From Daphnia pulex (taxonomy: Eukaryota; Arthropoda; Branchiopoda; Diplostraca; Daphniidae): a stretch of DNA of 64,000 nt. The notes under the pieces were generated by a model. That model did no database searches. It saw only the letters and a list, made by a program, of their open reading frames with translations, and was not told where the DNA came from. Made by a program: the position numbers and the translations under genes. The stretch covers positions 1,674,001-1,738,000 of the forward strand of contig NC_060017.1 of the NCBI RefSeq assembly GCF_021134715.1, in the 5' to 3' direction. Shown here one piece after another: positions 11,346-22,951 of the stretch (within the stretch, counting starts at the first letter, position 1; the number at the start of each line of letters is the position of its first letter).

Positions 11346-11795
11346 AATGATTTTCAACAGATGAAGCTCTTCGGTGTCCGGACGATTCGGCACTGACTTG
11401 TAAAAATATTTGTACGTGTTCAATAAATAAATAATACAATGGTTTATCTAATTCATTTTAAATTTTTCAGTTTTTCAAAATTTATACGGTTTTATAAAAA
11501 TTGCGTCGTGTCGATCATGTTTCATGTTTTACAGATTTACACGAACCGTAATAAATAAAAGCAGGTAATCGAAGATGAAAATATTGTTGTGCATAACAAA
11601 ATAAGGGTAAATTTTATTAACTGGAATGAATCAAGTCTTTTAATGATTTGATTTGTATAAAGTAAAGACAAAAACAAAAAATTCCCTAAAATAAAAAATT
11701 CAGTCTGAATTAAAGAAATCTGACACACGACATCATTTCCCCGAAGGAAAAGTGGCAACGTTGTGACTAGCAAGAGTTCTTTTCTTTCATTGGAA
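11346..11795. other. Spacer before RpL15; no gene seen
   Basis: A/T-rich intergenic DNA with AATAAA-like words on both strands. It should include the RpL15 core promoter at its right edge. No TATA box is apparent, which is usual for ribosomal protein genes. Confidence 0.5.
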
Positions 11796-12154
11796 CTCTT
11801 CTTTTCTAAGCTTAAGGACAATTGTGGAGCTGCGCCACGGTAAGCAACATTTTATATCAGAAGTCATCCGCCTTCTTCTTTTGATTTTATATCCATTTAC
11901 ATTAGCGTAAAATTTTGTCAGTTCATCTCGCAATTCCAAAGTTGTTTTATTGGAAATACTTTATGTTAGTCGGTTGTAGTAAAAACTTGAAGATCAATGA
12001 GCCAACCGGCCACGATTCTGATGTCAAAACGACTTGTCTTATATGATTTTCCAAGTAAATATTGAAATTGTTTAGTGTCGATTAGTTTTTATTGGTTTTC
12101 AACACAAAGTGTTTCATCTGAAAGTAATTTAATGTGTTTACTTTACGTTTTCAG
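11796..12154 (+). promoter_or_regulatory. RpL15 transcription start with TOP-like tract and 5'UTR intron
   Basis: A pyrimidine tract CTCTTCTTTTCT at 11796-11807 resembles the 5' terminal oligopyrimidine start of ribosomal protein mRNAs, which confers TOR-dependent translation. A short untranslated exon follows and ends at 11839 (CCACG|GTAAGC). The 5'UTR intron runs 11840-12154 and ends TTTTCAG. The coding exon's leader begins at 12155. The exact start site is inferred. Confidence 0.55.
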
Positions 12155-12173
12155 GTTGTTTAGCTAGACCAAG

Positions 12174-13222
12174 ATGGGTGCATACAAGTATATGCAAGAG
12201 TTGTACCGTAAGAAGCAGAGCGATGTTATGCGATTTTTGCTCCGTATGAGGTGTTGGCAATACCGTCAGCTCCACCGTGTTCACAGAGCTCCCAGACCCA
12301 CCAGGCCCGACAAGGCTCGTCGCATGGGATACCGTGCTACCCAAGGTAAGCATCTACCTGTCTTAAATTGGTTTCTTCAAGCTTACGAGCAGCTTGAAAG
12401 AATGCCATCTAAACTGAATGATGAAACAACCATGCACCACGCTTAGGAAAAGTGCTGAAAAAATGGAATAACCGAATCAAAACCTGACACTTGACTTGAA
12501 CAAATATTTAGTAATCCTTAGCTAGAATCAGTTATGAAATCATTCTACATTTGTAGGGTTCGTCATCTACCGTGTCCGAGTTCGTCGTGGTGGTCGCAAG
12601 CGCCCAGTTCCAAAGGGTTGCACCTATGGTAAACCCAAGGGCCATGGTGTCAACCACTTGAAGCCCACTCGCAACCTCCAGGCCATTGCTGAAGTAAGCA
12701 GTTTACTTATCTGTAAAGAAGAGCTAGTTTTGACAAATAGTTTCCTTACAGGAGCGTGTTGGTCGTCGTTGTGGTGGACTCCGTGTGCTCAACTCTTATT
12801 GGGTTGGACAGGATTCCACTTTCAAATTCTACGAAGTGATCCTCGTCGACACTGCCCACAAGGTAAGATCATTTCCAAAATTGCTGAATAATTATTACGT
12901 GATGATATACCCTTTGAATGGTGAATAAGATGATAAGTATTCTTCCTTGGATGTCTGAAATGTTTCAAAATCCAATGCTCTGGTTTTTTGGTTGTGAAAT
13001 ATGCTGATAAGTTTTCTCCTCTTTAAGGCTATCCGTCGTAACCCCAAGACCCAATGGATCGTCAACCCTGTACACAAGCACCGCGAGCTCCGTGGTTTGA
13101 CTTCAGCATCCAAGAAGTCCCGAGGTCTAGGAAAGGGTCATGGATTTTGCCAGACAAATGGCGGATCTCGCCGAGCCACCTGGAAGAGACGCAACACTCT
13201 ATCTCTTCTCCGCAAACGTTAA
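12174..13222 (+). CDS. RpL15: 60S ribosomal protein L15 (eL15)
   Basis: Structural protein of the large cytosolic ribosomal subunit. Four coding exons: 12174-12345, 12557-12693, 12752-12862, 13028-13222. Together they make 615 nt, or 204 aa, exactly the usual length of animal eL15. The protein starts [20 protein letters not shown]. It contains [34 protein letters not shown] and the C-terminal [19 protein letters not shown], all diagnostic. The ATG lies just after the 5'UTR intron and matches the family start. A polyadenylation signal AATAAA sits at 13400-13405. Introns are 211, 58 and 165 bp; the two longer ones contain C/D-box-like sequence. Nothing is unusual in the coding sequence. Confidence 0.98.
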
Positions 13223-14264
13223 ACCGATCCCAATTTTTGGTTGTATCTTGCTCGAGTTGTACGCTTGTTCAATACATCTACTTGGTCAGCTCGAAATTTA
13301 TAGTTTGAAAAATTTTAATCTTTCGTTACAATTAGTGGTACCTTTAAAATTGTCGACATGCTAAATGTCCCTAGATAGTCCAAGATTAGTAAATACTTTA
13401 ATAAACGTTTGCATTAAGTAATAACCTCATGGTTTGCTACTAACGAAAATAATTACAAGAGATTTTTTCAACTTTTCTTATTTGATAACAAAAATACACG
13501 TCGTATTTTCTTATACCGCCACTGGACGAAAACCAACTATAAAAATTATTACGCTTGGTTTTTCATCCCTTACAAGTTATCCCCATAAGTTTTGAAAGTC
13601 CAAAAAGCTCTGCAAAAAAACTTGGATCACGAAATAAACGAAAAAAAGGCTAGTTTCTTTTCCACCAAAATTTGTTGAAAAAAAAAAGAATCTTTTAAAA
13701 AACAAAAGGTTATATACCACATCAGTGGAAAACGTACATGAGATGACGGGGCGGAACTTTGTACAATATGGACAGCGCCATTTAGTCAACTTTAGTTATG
13801 CGGCTGGGGTCAGATGGGCAACCAAAACAAGAGAATTGAAGATAAGAACCCAAAGCAATTCGCTAGAACAGTTTTGGAAGTTAAGAAAAACTGGAACCAT
13901 GAAAAACGGCATTTGTTTTGTTTCTTTGAAGGAACTGGGCAGTGGGTTCTTTTCTTGTGCGGGCACTTTTCGATGAATTTCACGCTCATTCGATTTTTGT
14001 TTCTTTTTTAATAAAGGGGAAATTCAAACGATCAATCATCAAAATGTTTTACAAGTATGGGAAACAGTGAATATATCCGTTCTTTCTATATGAATAGCTA
14101 AATGAATGTGAAATTCACCAAATGTCGCAGGTAGAGAATCGCACATACAATTCACAAAGTTTGGGACTTTTCTTTTTTTCAAAAGGGGATGAGGGCAAAT
14201 GTCTGGGAACAACCAACTTCCCATGTAAGACTGAAAGATACACTATCAAATATGAAAGAAAGGG
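13223..14264. other. RpL15 3' region and spacer to the convergent PHD gene
   Basis: Contains the RpL15 3'UTR and polyadenylation signal, then A/T-rich DNA. The open frames at 13725-14011 overlap in two frames, have no domain and look accidental. The right end presumably carries the 3'UTR of the PHD finger gene. Confidence 0.5.
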
Positions 14265-15140
14265 TTAGGACTGGTTAGTCAATTGGGTGACTCCCTTCTC
14301 TCGGCACTTGGCGCAGATGAATTCATCAGGGATATTGGTCCTTCGGATCCTGGCACAAGAGAGGTGAATCCACGTCAAGCAGTGACTGCACTCAATCATA
14401 GGCCGGCCAGCAAAGGGTTTACCACAATAACACGTCACAGTGTTGTAACCATCATCAATGTCACCATCATCTATGTCAACAACATTTAATGAGTAACTGA
14501 CTTTAAACAAAGGGCACAATGGCATGAACTAACCTGAATCACTGTCTGAAGACACTTTCCTCTCTTCACCACTGTTGGATGATGGAGTTTCTGACTTGGC
14601 GCTTTCAGAACCAGTGCTTCCAATTGGGCTATTTGCTTTAGATCTCAGTTCCTTGATGACATCAAGAAGATTTCAGTTAGGAGGGAAACTAAAACATTTT
14701 CAAGAGATGATGTCACACAGTACCTCATGTTTCTGCATTTCATAGTTTTCATGCTCCAGTATAAATTTGCAGAAAAGAAGGAAATCTTCTGATGTTCTAG
14801 GTCTTTTTCCAGAATGTGATGATGGAGGAGGCTGTGGAAACAATAATAACATTGGTCAAGTAACTGTTTCTTTTGTTGCTAGGACTGAAACCTCATTCTT
14901 GGCTTGCCAACAACCCAGCACAACTAAAGTCTGCCCATTGTTACCTCATAGTCATCTTGTCGTGGAGATTTCCTCGTTCTAGGAGCTACGAAATAAATGG
15001 AAAGAAGAGTAGAATTAGAAACTAGAACGTAAAAGACGATGGGCTTCTAGGGCGACATGTTTAGTGTCAACTGTGCAAAACGGCCATATCAGTTCAAAGC
15101 GGGGGTCCGGAGGCTTACCTTTAAATAACGTATCAGCCAT
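14265..15140 (-). CDS. PHD finger protein, PHF13/PHF23 type
   Basis: Five exons with agreeing phases: 15140-15119, 14985-14945, 14831-14724, 14651-14534, 14500-14265, giving 174 aa starting MADTLFK. The third exon has a short conserved stretch ([20 protein letters not shown]) matching the N-terminal block of PHF13/PHF23. The middle is Ser-rich. The C-terminus is a PHD finger of C4HC3 pattern: [24 protein letters not shown] and FICAKC. PHF13/23 PHD fingers bind H3K4me3 in chromatin and PHF13 links to DNA repair; the same role is inferred here. The protein is much shorter than vertebrate homologues. It is divergent with GRIPAP1, whose ATG lies about 510 bp away. Confidence 0.88.
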
Positions 15141-15652
15141 ATTTATCAATTGTAAATCTTCTAATTTAACTATAGAACAGACCACTCAGGATCAGAATCG
15201 AAACAAATCAACTAGAATTTGGTTGAAATAATGGCCAAAGCGACTGCTTTAGAGGCATAATAAGCGAATAGTCGAATCTCTTTCTATTTCTTTCTACTGA
15301 GAGGAAAGAAAAGCGTTGCCAATTTGGTGTTATGTTGATTCCTGCTTGAATGGAACATCGATAAATTCGTTTTTTTCGGTTTTTCTTAAAAATATGCCAA
15401 ATAATTTAACCAAAAAGTCATCTCAATTTAATGAATCAATTACAGAGTTACACTATTTAATTTTGTTATTAACAATTGATATAAACCATTAGAAAATCTA
15501 AGCTGACAACCCCCAGAGGCCCAAATACTACAAGGTTTTCTCCCTAATGTTGTTTGTATTCCATAGCTCATTCGCAATCGTTTCTCTTTTTTGTCCTTTT
15601 GTTTACTTTGTTTCTTTGTTAACTACAAACTAGCCACATACATTTTTCAAAA
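15141..15652. promoter_or_regulatory. Divergent promoter region of the PHD gene and GRIPAP1
   Basis: About 510 bp separate two start codons on opposite strands, with no coding sequence between. It must hold both promoters or one bidirectional promoter. I see no clear TATA box on either strand. Confidence 0.45.
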
Positions 15653-17729
15653 ATGTCTTCCTCTATTTCCCACGAAGAATTTCATCGTCTTCAAACACAA
15701 CTTCTGGATCTCCGAACAGCAAATTATACTTTGATGGAGGAATCGAATCGATACAAAAATGGTTTGCTACGTTTCTTTGTGACCCCTTTCAACCGTAATT
15801 GACGTTATTTCCTTTAAAAATTTATTTTGCAGAAGCAAAAAATACTATTTTGAAACTTGATAGTTTGGAGAAAGAGTATCAAAAAGCCCAAAGGGCATTG
15901 GACAAGAGTAGGAAAGCAAAGGATGTTGAAATGTTATTTGCCGAGAATGATGCTTTACAAAACAAACTGATTTCTCAAGAAGAACAGTTCAGAGAACAAA
16001 ACCAAGCACTTCTTCAAGAACTTGCTAATGTATGTTAATTAAACTTATTTGCTTCTGCTTTTAATCAACTCATAATGATCTGGTTCTCAATCACAGCTGG
16101 TTGCAGCAAATGAAAAACTTGAGGCTGCTGTCAAGTATCAGCAAGGTGATCATGAAGTGTCTGATGCAAACAGTCAGTGTGATTTGTCGACAGAATTTTA
16201 CGAAAAACTTTTATTTGAAGAAAAGCAGCGTTTTGACCTGCTCAATGAGGAACTGTGTTTAAAGACCAGCCAAATAACTGAATTGACCACTTCATTAAAC
16301 GAAACGAAATCCAACCTTGACGCCGAAGTAAATGGTTTAAAAAGAAATATTTCAATTTTACAGGTACTATCACATTTAAAAATACCTGTTTGAAAATATC
16401 TAAGCACTTGTTTTGATTTACAGATGGAAGCTGATAAAGTAGAACATTTAACACAACAGCTGAAAAGTAATGTAGAGGAGAAAAATGCTATAAATGATGA
16501 ATTCAATCAATTAAAAGAAAAAATTGAAGAAATGAAACATTCCTTTCAACAAGAGATATCTCAATTACTAGAAAGTCATAAAATGGAAATAGAAAGACAA
16601 AGTAAGATCTCCTTTGAATATTTCATATCAAGACATTTATCCTTACATAATTGTATTGCAGGAGCCATTCACTCCGAAGAAATGAAGCAATATGAAATTC
16701 AGATTGAATTGGCAGCCGCCCAACGAGCAGAGTTTGAAGACGAAGCCATACGAGCTCGTCAGGAAGCTCAAGATGCCCAAGAAGACGTTCGTATTTCTGA
16801 AAGACGTATTTTGTCCGTCACTGCCGATTTAAGGCGCCAGTTGCGTGGCGAACGCCGAAGAGCTGACAAACTTCAAGAGCGTCTACGTGACGTTGCAAGC
16901 GATAATTCCAGTACGCTCCCGAAAGCCGACGCTTCCCTTGATCATGACAACTGTTCCGTCTCCTCTTGGAGTTTAATGAGTGGGCAGAATGACGCATCGG
17001 CTACTCCTTCCTCTCCTTTTCCACCAACGGTAAAATCAACAAATTCTATCAATTTATCCTCAACTTTTATCGATGACGCTCTTCCAGGATTCGCCTAGTA
17101 GTGGATCGGAGAAGAATGGTTCCCGGTCAGAAGGGGAACAACCTCCAGATTTGACAAATGAAAATGCGCGACTAGTTAATCGATTGGCAACAATGCAGCA
17201 AGAGAAATGGAGACTTGAGGAACGAGTTTTACATTTAGAAGAAACAAATGCAGCAATGGCTGATGAAATGGTCAAACGAGGCAAATTGATTCAGCATTAT
17301 TGCATGGAAGGTCGATCTAGTCCAGCAAAACCTGGTATTAATTCCATTTCATTAAAAATTATTGTTGTAAAACGATTTTTGTACATTTTCAGAGAGTTCG
17401 TCCATTTCGCTTAGTCCCGGTAGCGAAAAACTGAGCGTTCGTCGAATGGTGAGTCTCATCCGTCAGATTGGAGGTGATGCAGAAGGAGATACGGATAGCC
17501 AGCAACGTCGGCTCAGACGTATGCTCGAAGAAACTTTGACTAAAAATATGCATCTTCAGGTATCGGTATAAATTTAGATTTTTCCTTTTTTGGAAACTGA
17601 AATCCGTTGGCTTTTCAGGAGGACATTGAGCGACTTTCACAGGAAGTTGTCCGTCTCAGTCAGATCGTCGGGGCCCATCATTTGCCGTCCTGTCACGTTG
17701 AAACTGCTGCTGTTATGAATTCAGCTTAG
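15653..17729 (+). CDS. GRIPAP1: GRIP1-associated protein 1 (GRASP-1) homologue
   Basis: A long coiled-coil protein. In vertebrates GRASP-1 is a Rab4 effector that coordinates recycling endosomes and AMPA receptor traffic. About eight exons give roughly 550 aa, shorter than the 841 aa human protein. The N-terminus (MSSSISHEEFHRLQTQLLDL, then ANYTLMEESNRYKN) and the C-terminus (LRRMLEETLTKNMHLQEDIE, then LSQEVVRLSQIVG) match the family. Most of the sequence is heptad-like with high Glu/Gln/Lys. The first exon ends at about 15763 in phase 1 and joins GCAAAAAATACT after 15832. A 60 bp intron at about 16604-16663 is divisible by three with no stop, so its retention would add 20 residues. A Ser-rich linker (near 16910-17090) precedes the conserved C-terminal coil. 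The stop is TAG at 17727-17729. Confidence 0.9.
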
Positions 17730-18286
17730 CTGTCACATTAACCATGACTTGCAAACGCTGGTAGATCTGACCCCATAATATTTAACATATAATATCTTTT
17801 ACAAAACTTTGTATTATTGCGAAAAATGCGGTTTAACAACGATGTTCGACATCAAGCGGCGAAGGAACTCGCGATTCGTTATATAAATTCAAAATGGAGA
17901 TATGACAAAAAAGAAACAAGCGGCCCGTACCTTCCTCGTCTAGAATATCGATTATTACACATTTCAACATTTCGGAAGCGTATAGTGAGGGCGTGTGTTG
18001 TGTGCAATCCAGACATGAATTATGTACAGCAAATGTTGCATGTTGAAACATAAAGAAGCTACAATAAACAAAACATACATACAAGGCTTTACAAACGATT
18101 CTTGATCAATATTTCTCTGTTTTAAGTCGACGGATATGTGCACAATCTTTGGTATTTTCTGTCATTTTTTACAGCGTCATGATGGCGATGGCAAGTCAGC
18201 TTTAGCAGCCATTTGTAGAAACTGGACCCACCTGGGAAAATGTCCATCATTAAATACAATCTAGTGAATTAGAAAATAGATTTGAA
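17730..18286. other. Shared 3' region of convergent GRIPAP1 and FGD genes
   Basis: Tail-to-tail spacer. An open frame at 17817-18053 has no recognisable domain and lies in the likely GRIPAP1 3'UTR. AATAAA occurs at 18064-18069 on the plus strand, a good polyadenylation signal for GRIPAP1. Confidence 0.5.
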
Positions 18287-21049
18287 TTACTTCTCAGCTT
18301 CTTGTCGAGTCGGCGACTGGAACTGGTAGCTCTTATGGACATGGGCCATTTTAAATGAACGATCCCGTTCGGAAATCATTCCCACTCCGTCGCCGTTAGA
18401 AGTGCTGAGTTTACTGGCCTGGTCGACAACGGATTGCAGGTGACTAGGACTGGCACCGTCAGCCAGCAAACTACTTGAACCGCTAACCAAGGTGACAGCG
18501 AATCCCGGAACAGGTGTGGCCTATGATAAGACAGGTAAGGTTATTTAAGGTTGAATAATATCAATTTTATCTGGAATGATGCTCAATTACCGTCATGGCC
18601 CGGCTTTCGCCTTGATGGCTTCGATAAGAGTAAAGCACAAAATCAGAACGCAGGGCGAACCAGCGCCGCTGCCACGTTTTGCCACGGGTCTTGAGACTAA
18701 GGTATCCGCTCAGCACGGAAGGCGTCTCGACATCCACCTGAAATGAAGAATCCAGAATGTTAAACTTGGTAAAATAATGCTGTAAGATATTATTCCAAAC
18801 AAACCTCCAAAAGACTTGATCGCAGACTGGGCGGTGAAGGAGCCGAGTCGGGCGTATGAACGGGCGAAATATTTGTCATTTCTCGACGTCCAGACGAAAC
18901 GAGGACTTCGTGACAAGGGTCACAGACTCTCCACGACTTGGTGCTATCGTAAGGTAAGGGAAGTTTATGATTGGAGCACCGATTGCAAGCCACCTATCAA
19001 ATGAATTTCAATAATCTTTCTCCTTCCAATTTTAAATGAATGTTGTCGTATTTACTCGTCCACAGGAGTAGCAGTGATGTTTGCGCTTCATGACAGAAAA
19101 CTGTCCTTGGCAGTGGAAACATCTTGTAACGGAATCCATCCGAACGAGCGTAGGGGCCGCCTTACCCAGCGATGAGTCACTATTATCGGCATCTAAACTG
19201 GGTGGTCTGGCTTGTTGTTGCGACTGCATGGGTGAGATCCTGAGCGAAGATTTACGACGTGTCAATTCGGTCATGGCAGCATAAAGGCCGTCGATCCAAG
19301 CTTCCTTCTCCTCCTGAGTGCCCGTGTACAGTTCAACCGTTTTGGCTCCTTCACGCAAGTAGAACGTATTGGCCGTTTCCAGGTTGTCACCTTCCAACAC
19401 TTCCACATTAGAGACGGTGAAACGAGCACGAACGCGGTACGGTGGTAAACCGGCCCCGCCAATGACCCGATTAGGGATAAGTCGTGGTGAGCAGAGCAAC
19501 AGCAAATCGGTGAACTAAACGCATTGGACGAAGCGAAACATTTGAAAAAAAACTTTTATGGTTGGAACATAAAACTGAATGTGAGAAATAATAATAAAAA
19601 AAAAAAACGTACCAGAAAGAGATAACGTTCTTGGTGGTCGCCGCTCCTGGCCGATATTTTGACGATTTTGCCCTCCTTCACCAGTTCGCGTGTGGGCGAG
19701 ACGAGATCAACGGCGCCACCTAAACTCTCCTGAATTTCCAGCAGCTGTTTGAACTGGTCAATCTTTTTCATGGCTTCGTTGGCGTGATTAGCCGCTGTCG
19801 AAACCAAATGTAGCGCTTCTATACGTAAATAAAACAGACAGAAATTCGTGTCACATCGTTATCGCCGCGCTGACATTTGGGGGAATTATTACTTTCGGTT
19901 TCTGCTCGGTCGGCCGAATCTTCTGGCAGCCTCCTCAGATAATCACGTAATAACATTTCGTAGCGAGGAACTCGTTGGATCGGCGTCAGCATGTGATGTT
20001 GAAGACTCAAATGGCCGCACTGGGGCAATTGCTGCGTGTTCAAAAATACATTTCCCATTAGCTTCTCTGACACTGGGCAGACTGTTTTGGGCTTTTATTA
20101 CCTGAATTTCGTCGACGATGGCCACAAAACGGGGCGATTTCAGACTCATCGTGCTGATCAGATTCGTTGCGTGATCGAAATTGCGGACATATTCGGCGTA
20201 CATTTTGAGAAACGGAGCGAAACTCGTCATAATATCACCAATTCTTCGTTCTTGTTGCTCCTGCTCTTCCCACTCTCTGAGTCGCTCTTCCAATCTCGGT
20301 AGAAAAAAATCGTGGTGCAATTTAAAAAGCGATTTAATGTTGGAAAACATTTGCGGAATCAAATCCTGTGCAAACATTCCGTGCGCTCGGTTTTCCTGGT
20401 CGATCCGAAACTGGAACACCTTCAAACGCAATCATCAAATGACATTATTCATTCGTAGTGTAAAAAAAAAAAAAATTAATAATTTACCTGATCGAGCAAG
20501 TGTAAAACGTCAACATAAGTTCGTTCAGTGTGTAAAAGTTCAATTGCGACACGATGCGCTCGATCACGACGTGGATCTCCTTCCACGACCAGGATGCTAG
20601 CCCTAGGATCATTAAACGATCCTTCGTCAGAGGGTAGCCTGGAAGACTCTTCCGGATCGTTGGTGGAATCATCCGCTGGCTGCTCCTCGGCAGTAGTATC
20701 GTGCACGACGCTGTTGCGAGCGCTGATGCTGTCAATGTACAAGATACTCTGCGATGGACTCAGCGTCGATTCGCCAAACGCCGTAGCCGAAACACGAGGA
20801 CTGATCCCGTCGATTCCACTGTCGGCATCTGAAGTAGTGGACGATGTGGTCGTCGCTTGGGAGGAAGACAATCCGGATGAGGAAGAAAGCCGAGCGGCTG
20901 AAACTCGATGACCACCGTGAGCTCTCCTGTTGGCGGGTGGTTCTTCCTTACTGGTTTCTTCATCTTCCTCTTCGCTTTCTGTTTCCGACACGGCCTCATA
21001 GATTCCGTCGGATGGATAATTGGCCTCGGTTGTTTCCTCCGTCCGGATC
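18287..21049 (-). CDS. FGD: FYVE, RhoGEF and PH domain protein (FGD family), 5' end unresolved
   Basis: A guanine nucleotide exchange factor of the FGD type, which activates Cdc42 at membranes. In order on the minus strand: an acidic/Ser-rich N-terminal region (21049-20600); a DH domain beginning [18 protein letters not shown] and including [19 protein letters not shown] (20560-19900); a first PH domain (about 19800-19280, with ERYLFL and [11 protein letters not shown]); a FYVE zinc finger ([41 protein letters not shown] at about 19140-18880); and a second PH domain ([20 protein letters not shown] at about 18710-18630). The C-terminal tail ends RQEAEK. The exon start at 21049 follows TTCACACAG and needs a preceding exon in phase 2. 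A tiny exon at about 21760 (ATG CCA GG|GTAATG) would fit that phase, but a better donor overlaps it, so the start stays open. It is convergent with GRIPAP1. Confidence 0.88.
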
Positions 21050-22951
21050 CTGTGTGAACAACATTTTCCGGAATTTAAATTTTGCACATGAAAACACATT
21101 TTTTGTTTCTCTCTTTTTTGATAACTGACAAATCTTCCGGTTGAAAAACATGTTTTCTTTCTTCCTGGGCCGGAATTCCGCCGCTGCTTCCATATATTAC
21201 AACGAGACAAAAAAGAAATAGGGGGAAAAACGGAGGGGAGATAACACCTTCTTGAGCTTTTCTTCTCTCGTCTGTCTCTCTCTTTCACACCCCTTAAAGA
21301 CTAAGAGTGTGGGCGCCGTGGAGTAGCTGGAGTATTTCTGGAACACCCGTTGCTCTCTTTTTTAGTGTGACCAAAAGAATGGGAAGAGAGAAAAGTGTCA
21401 ACCTAACGACATCCAGGCCTGTTCCAAACTATGTGTTTCTTTTTCCAGATTAGAGAGAAAAGACGATGCGCTCGATTCATTATAGGACGAACCCCCGTAC
21501 CAAAATTCCAAAGGTGCTTTCCACTTGTTTTCTTTGTTTCTCGGCAACGCCAGCCAGCGGATTAACCAGAAACATGGGAGGTATAGTACTGTCCATTTGG
21601 GTTTGTCCGTCGTATTATTACAGGGCAAAAAAACAAAAAATTAGGGGACACACCAGCTGTTGTTCCCCGAGTCACGCACCTCTGATTATTTCCGACACAT
21701 CGATCGATGATTGATGGTGTGGGGGTGAGTCTCTTAATTGACTTACCATTACCCTGGCATATTGCCTTTTTCCCCCTGTAACAACAGACACAAAGATATG
21801 CCGGTCAATATCGGTGGGGTGCACAGCGGGCAACGTAACCACTCTCAGGTTCAGTGGGGGGGGACGAAATGAACGAAAAGAATTTCCAAATTTACTAAAA
21901 ATTCCTGTCTGGACCATCGGACCGACCACATTACACCCGGAGCCTTAAACATTTTCCACTCTTTTTTACGCCCGTGTAGTGTAGGGCAGGCTGGCAGGCT
22001 GGCAGGCAGTAATACAAGAGGAGGAGGATGAGAAAAATCGATTTTGAAACTCACATGCGACGAATAAAGATGCGCTGAGAATGAGTAGATAGGCAGGTTA
22101 GCCATGGCCACCAACCGGTATTAGTCCATTTGACAGAGCCCGTCATCATATTCGAACAAATTGGCACATTTCTCAACAACTTAAAACAAATAGCACATCC
22201 TTTTTTCTTGTGAAATAGCAACCAAGATTTCTATAGATCCGATGGAAGACTTTGTGGACGATGTGGAATAGCTACCGCTCGCTTGGGAGGCTGGAACAGC
22301 AACTGGCCGAGGGGTTTTAGTAGTGAAGGGATCGACGGCGTCGGTGTAGGGGGATAGAATGAGAAGAAGAAGAGAAGAGCCCGATGAAAAGAAGGGCAAA
22401 GAGGAACGTATAATATATAGTAGTATAGAGAGAGTAGGAGGGTTAGGGTACAAGGGGGGGATTTGGTAGAGAAACGGAAATAGCCGAAGAGAGAGAGAGG
22501 GAGGTCTTTTGTACAAGAAAATACATAAAGAAGAAGAGGGGAAAGGTCCCATTGACAGATTCCTTCTTGCTTTTTCTCGAGGAGGATTCAGCCTATGCAT
22601 TCTCTCTCTCCCCCCTCTCTAGACATCCAATAGAAACATCACGTGACCTTACCACCCAAATCCCCCCCCCCCAATAAATGGATATAAAATCGAATAAAAG
22701 ATTGGGTATAAGGGGAGAAAGACTATAGTATACACAATTTACCTTTGGCTAGAGTTTTATAGCTTTCTTTCTAATAGCGGCGCACTTTCGATTTCCTTTT
22801 GTTTTTATTGGAGTAAACGGAGCTGATTCGGCAAAAAAAAAAAACGGCGAACATCTGGGGTCCCATTAACCACTAAGGCCGTCGATATTACTTTACAATT
22901 GAAAAAAAAGGACCCAAAAGAACAAAACACCTTTTCGTGTTAAATGCACCG
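21050..22951. other. Upstream region of FGD; possible 5' exons
   Basis: Probably FGD 5'UTR, introns or promoter. A short segment bounded by GTTACAG and a perfect GTAAGT donor lies at about 21745-21774 on the minus strand and could be a 5' exon. The frame at 22181-22350 (minus) has a coding-like stretch (PRPVAVPASQASGS), but I cannot fit splice phases. The rest is low-complexity GA/CT sequence, including a run of 10 C at 22664-22673. Confidence 0.4.

Noticed and set aside
13725-14011. Overlapping frames between RpL15 and the PHD gene
   Set aside because: Two overlapping frames of similar length, no domain, A/T-rich composition.
22181-22600. 139-codon minus-strand frame upstream of FGD
   Set aside because: Mostly Ser/Pro/Leu low-complexity sequence from GA repeats; splice phases to the FGD exon do not fit.
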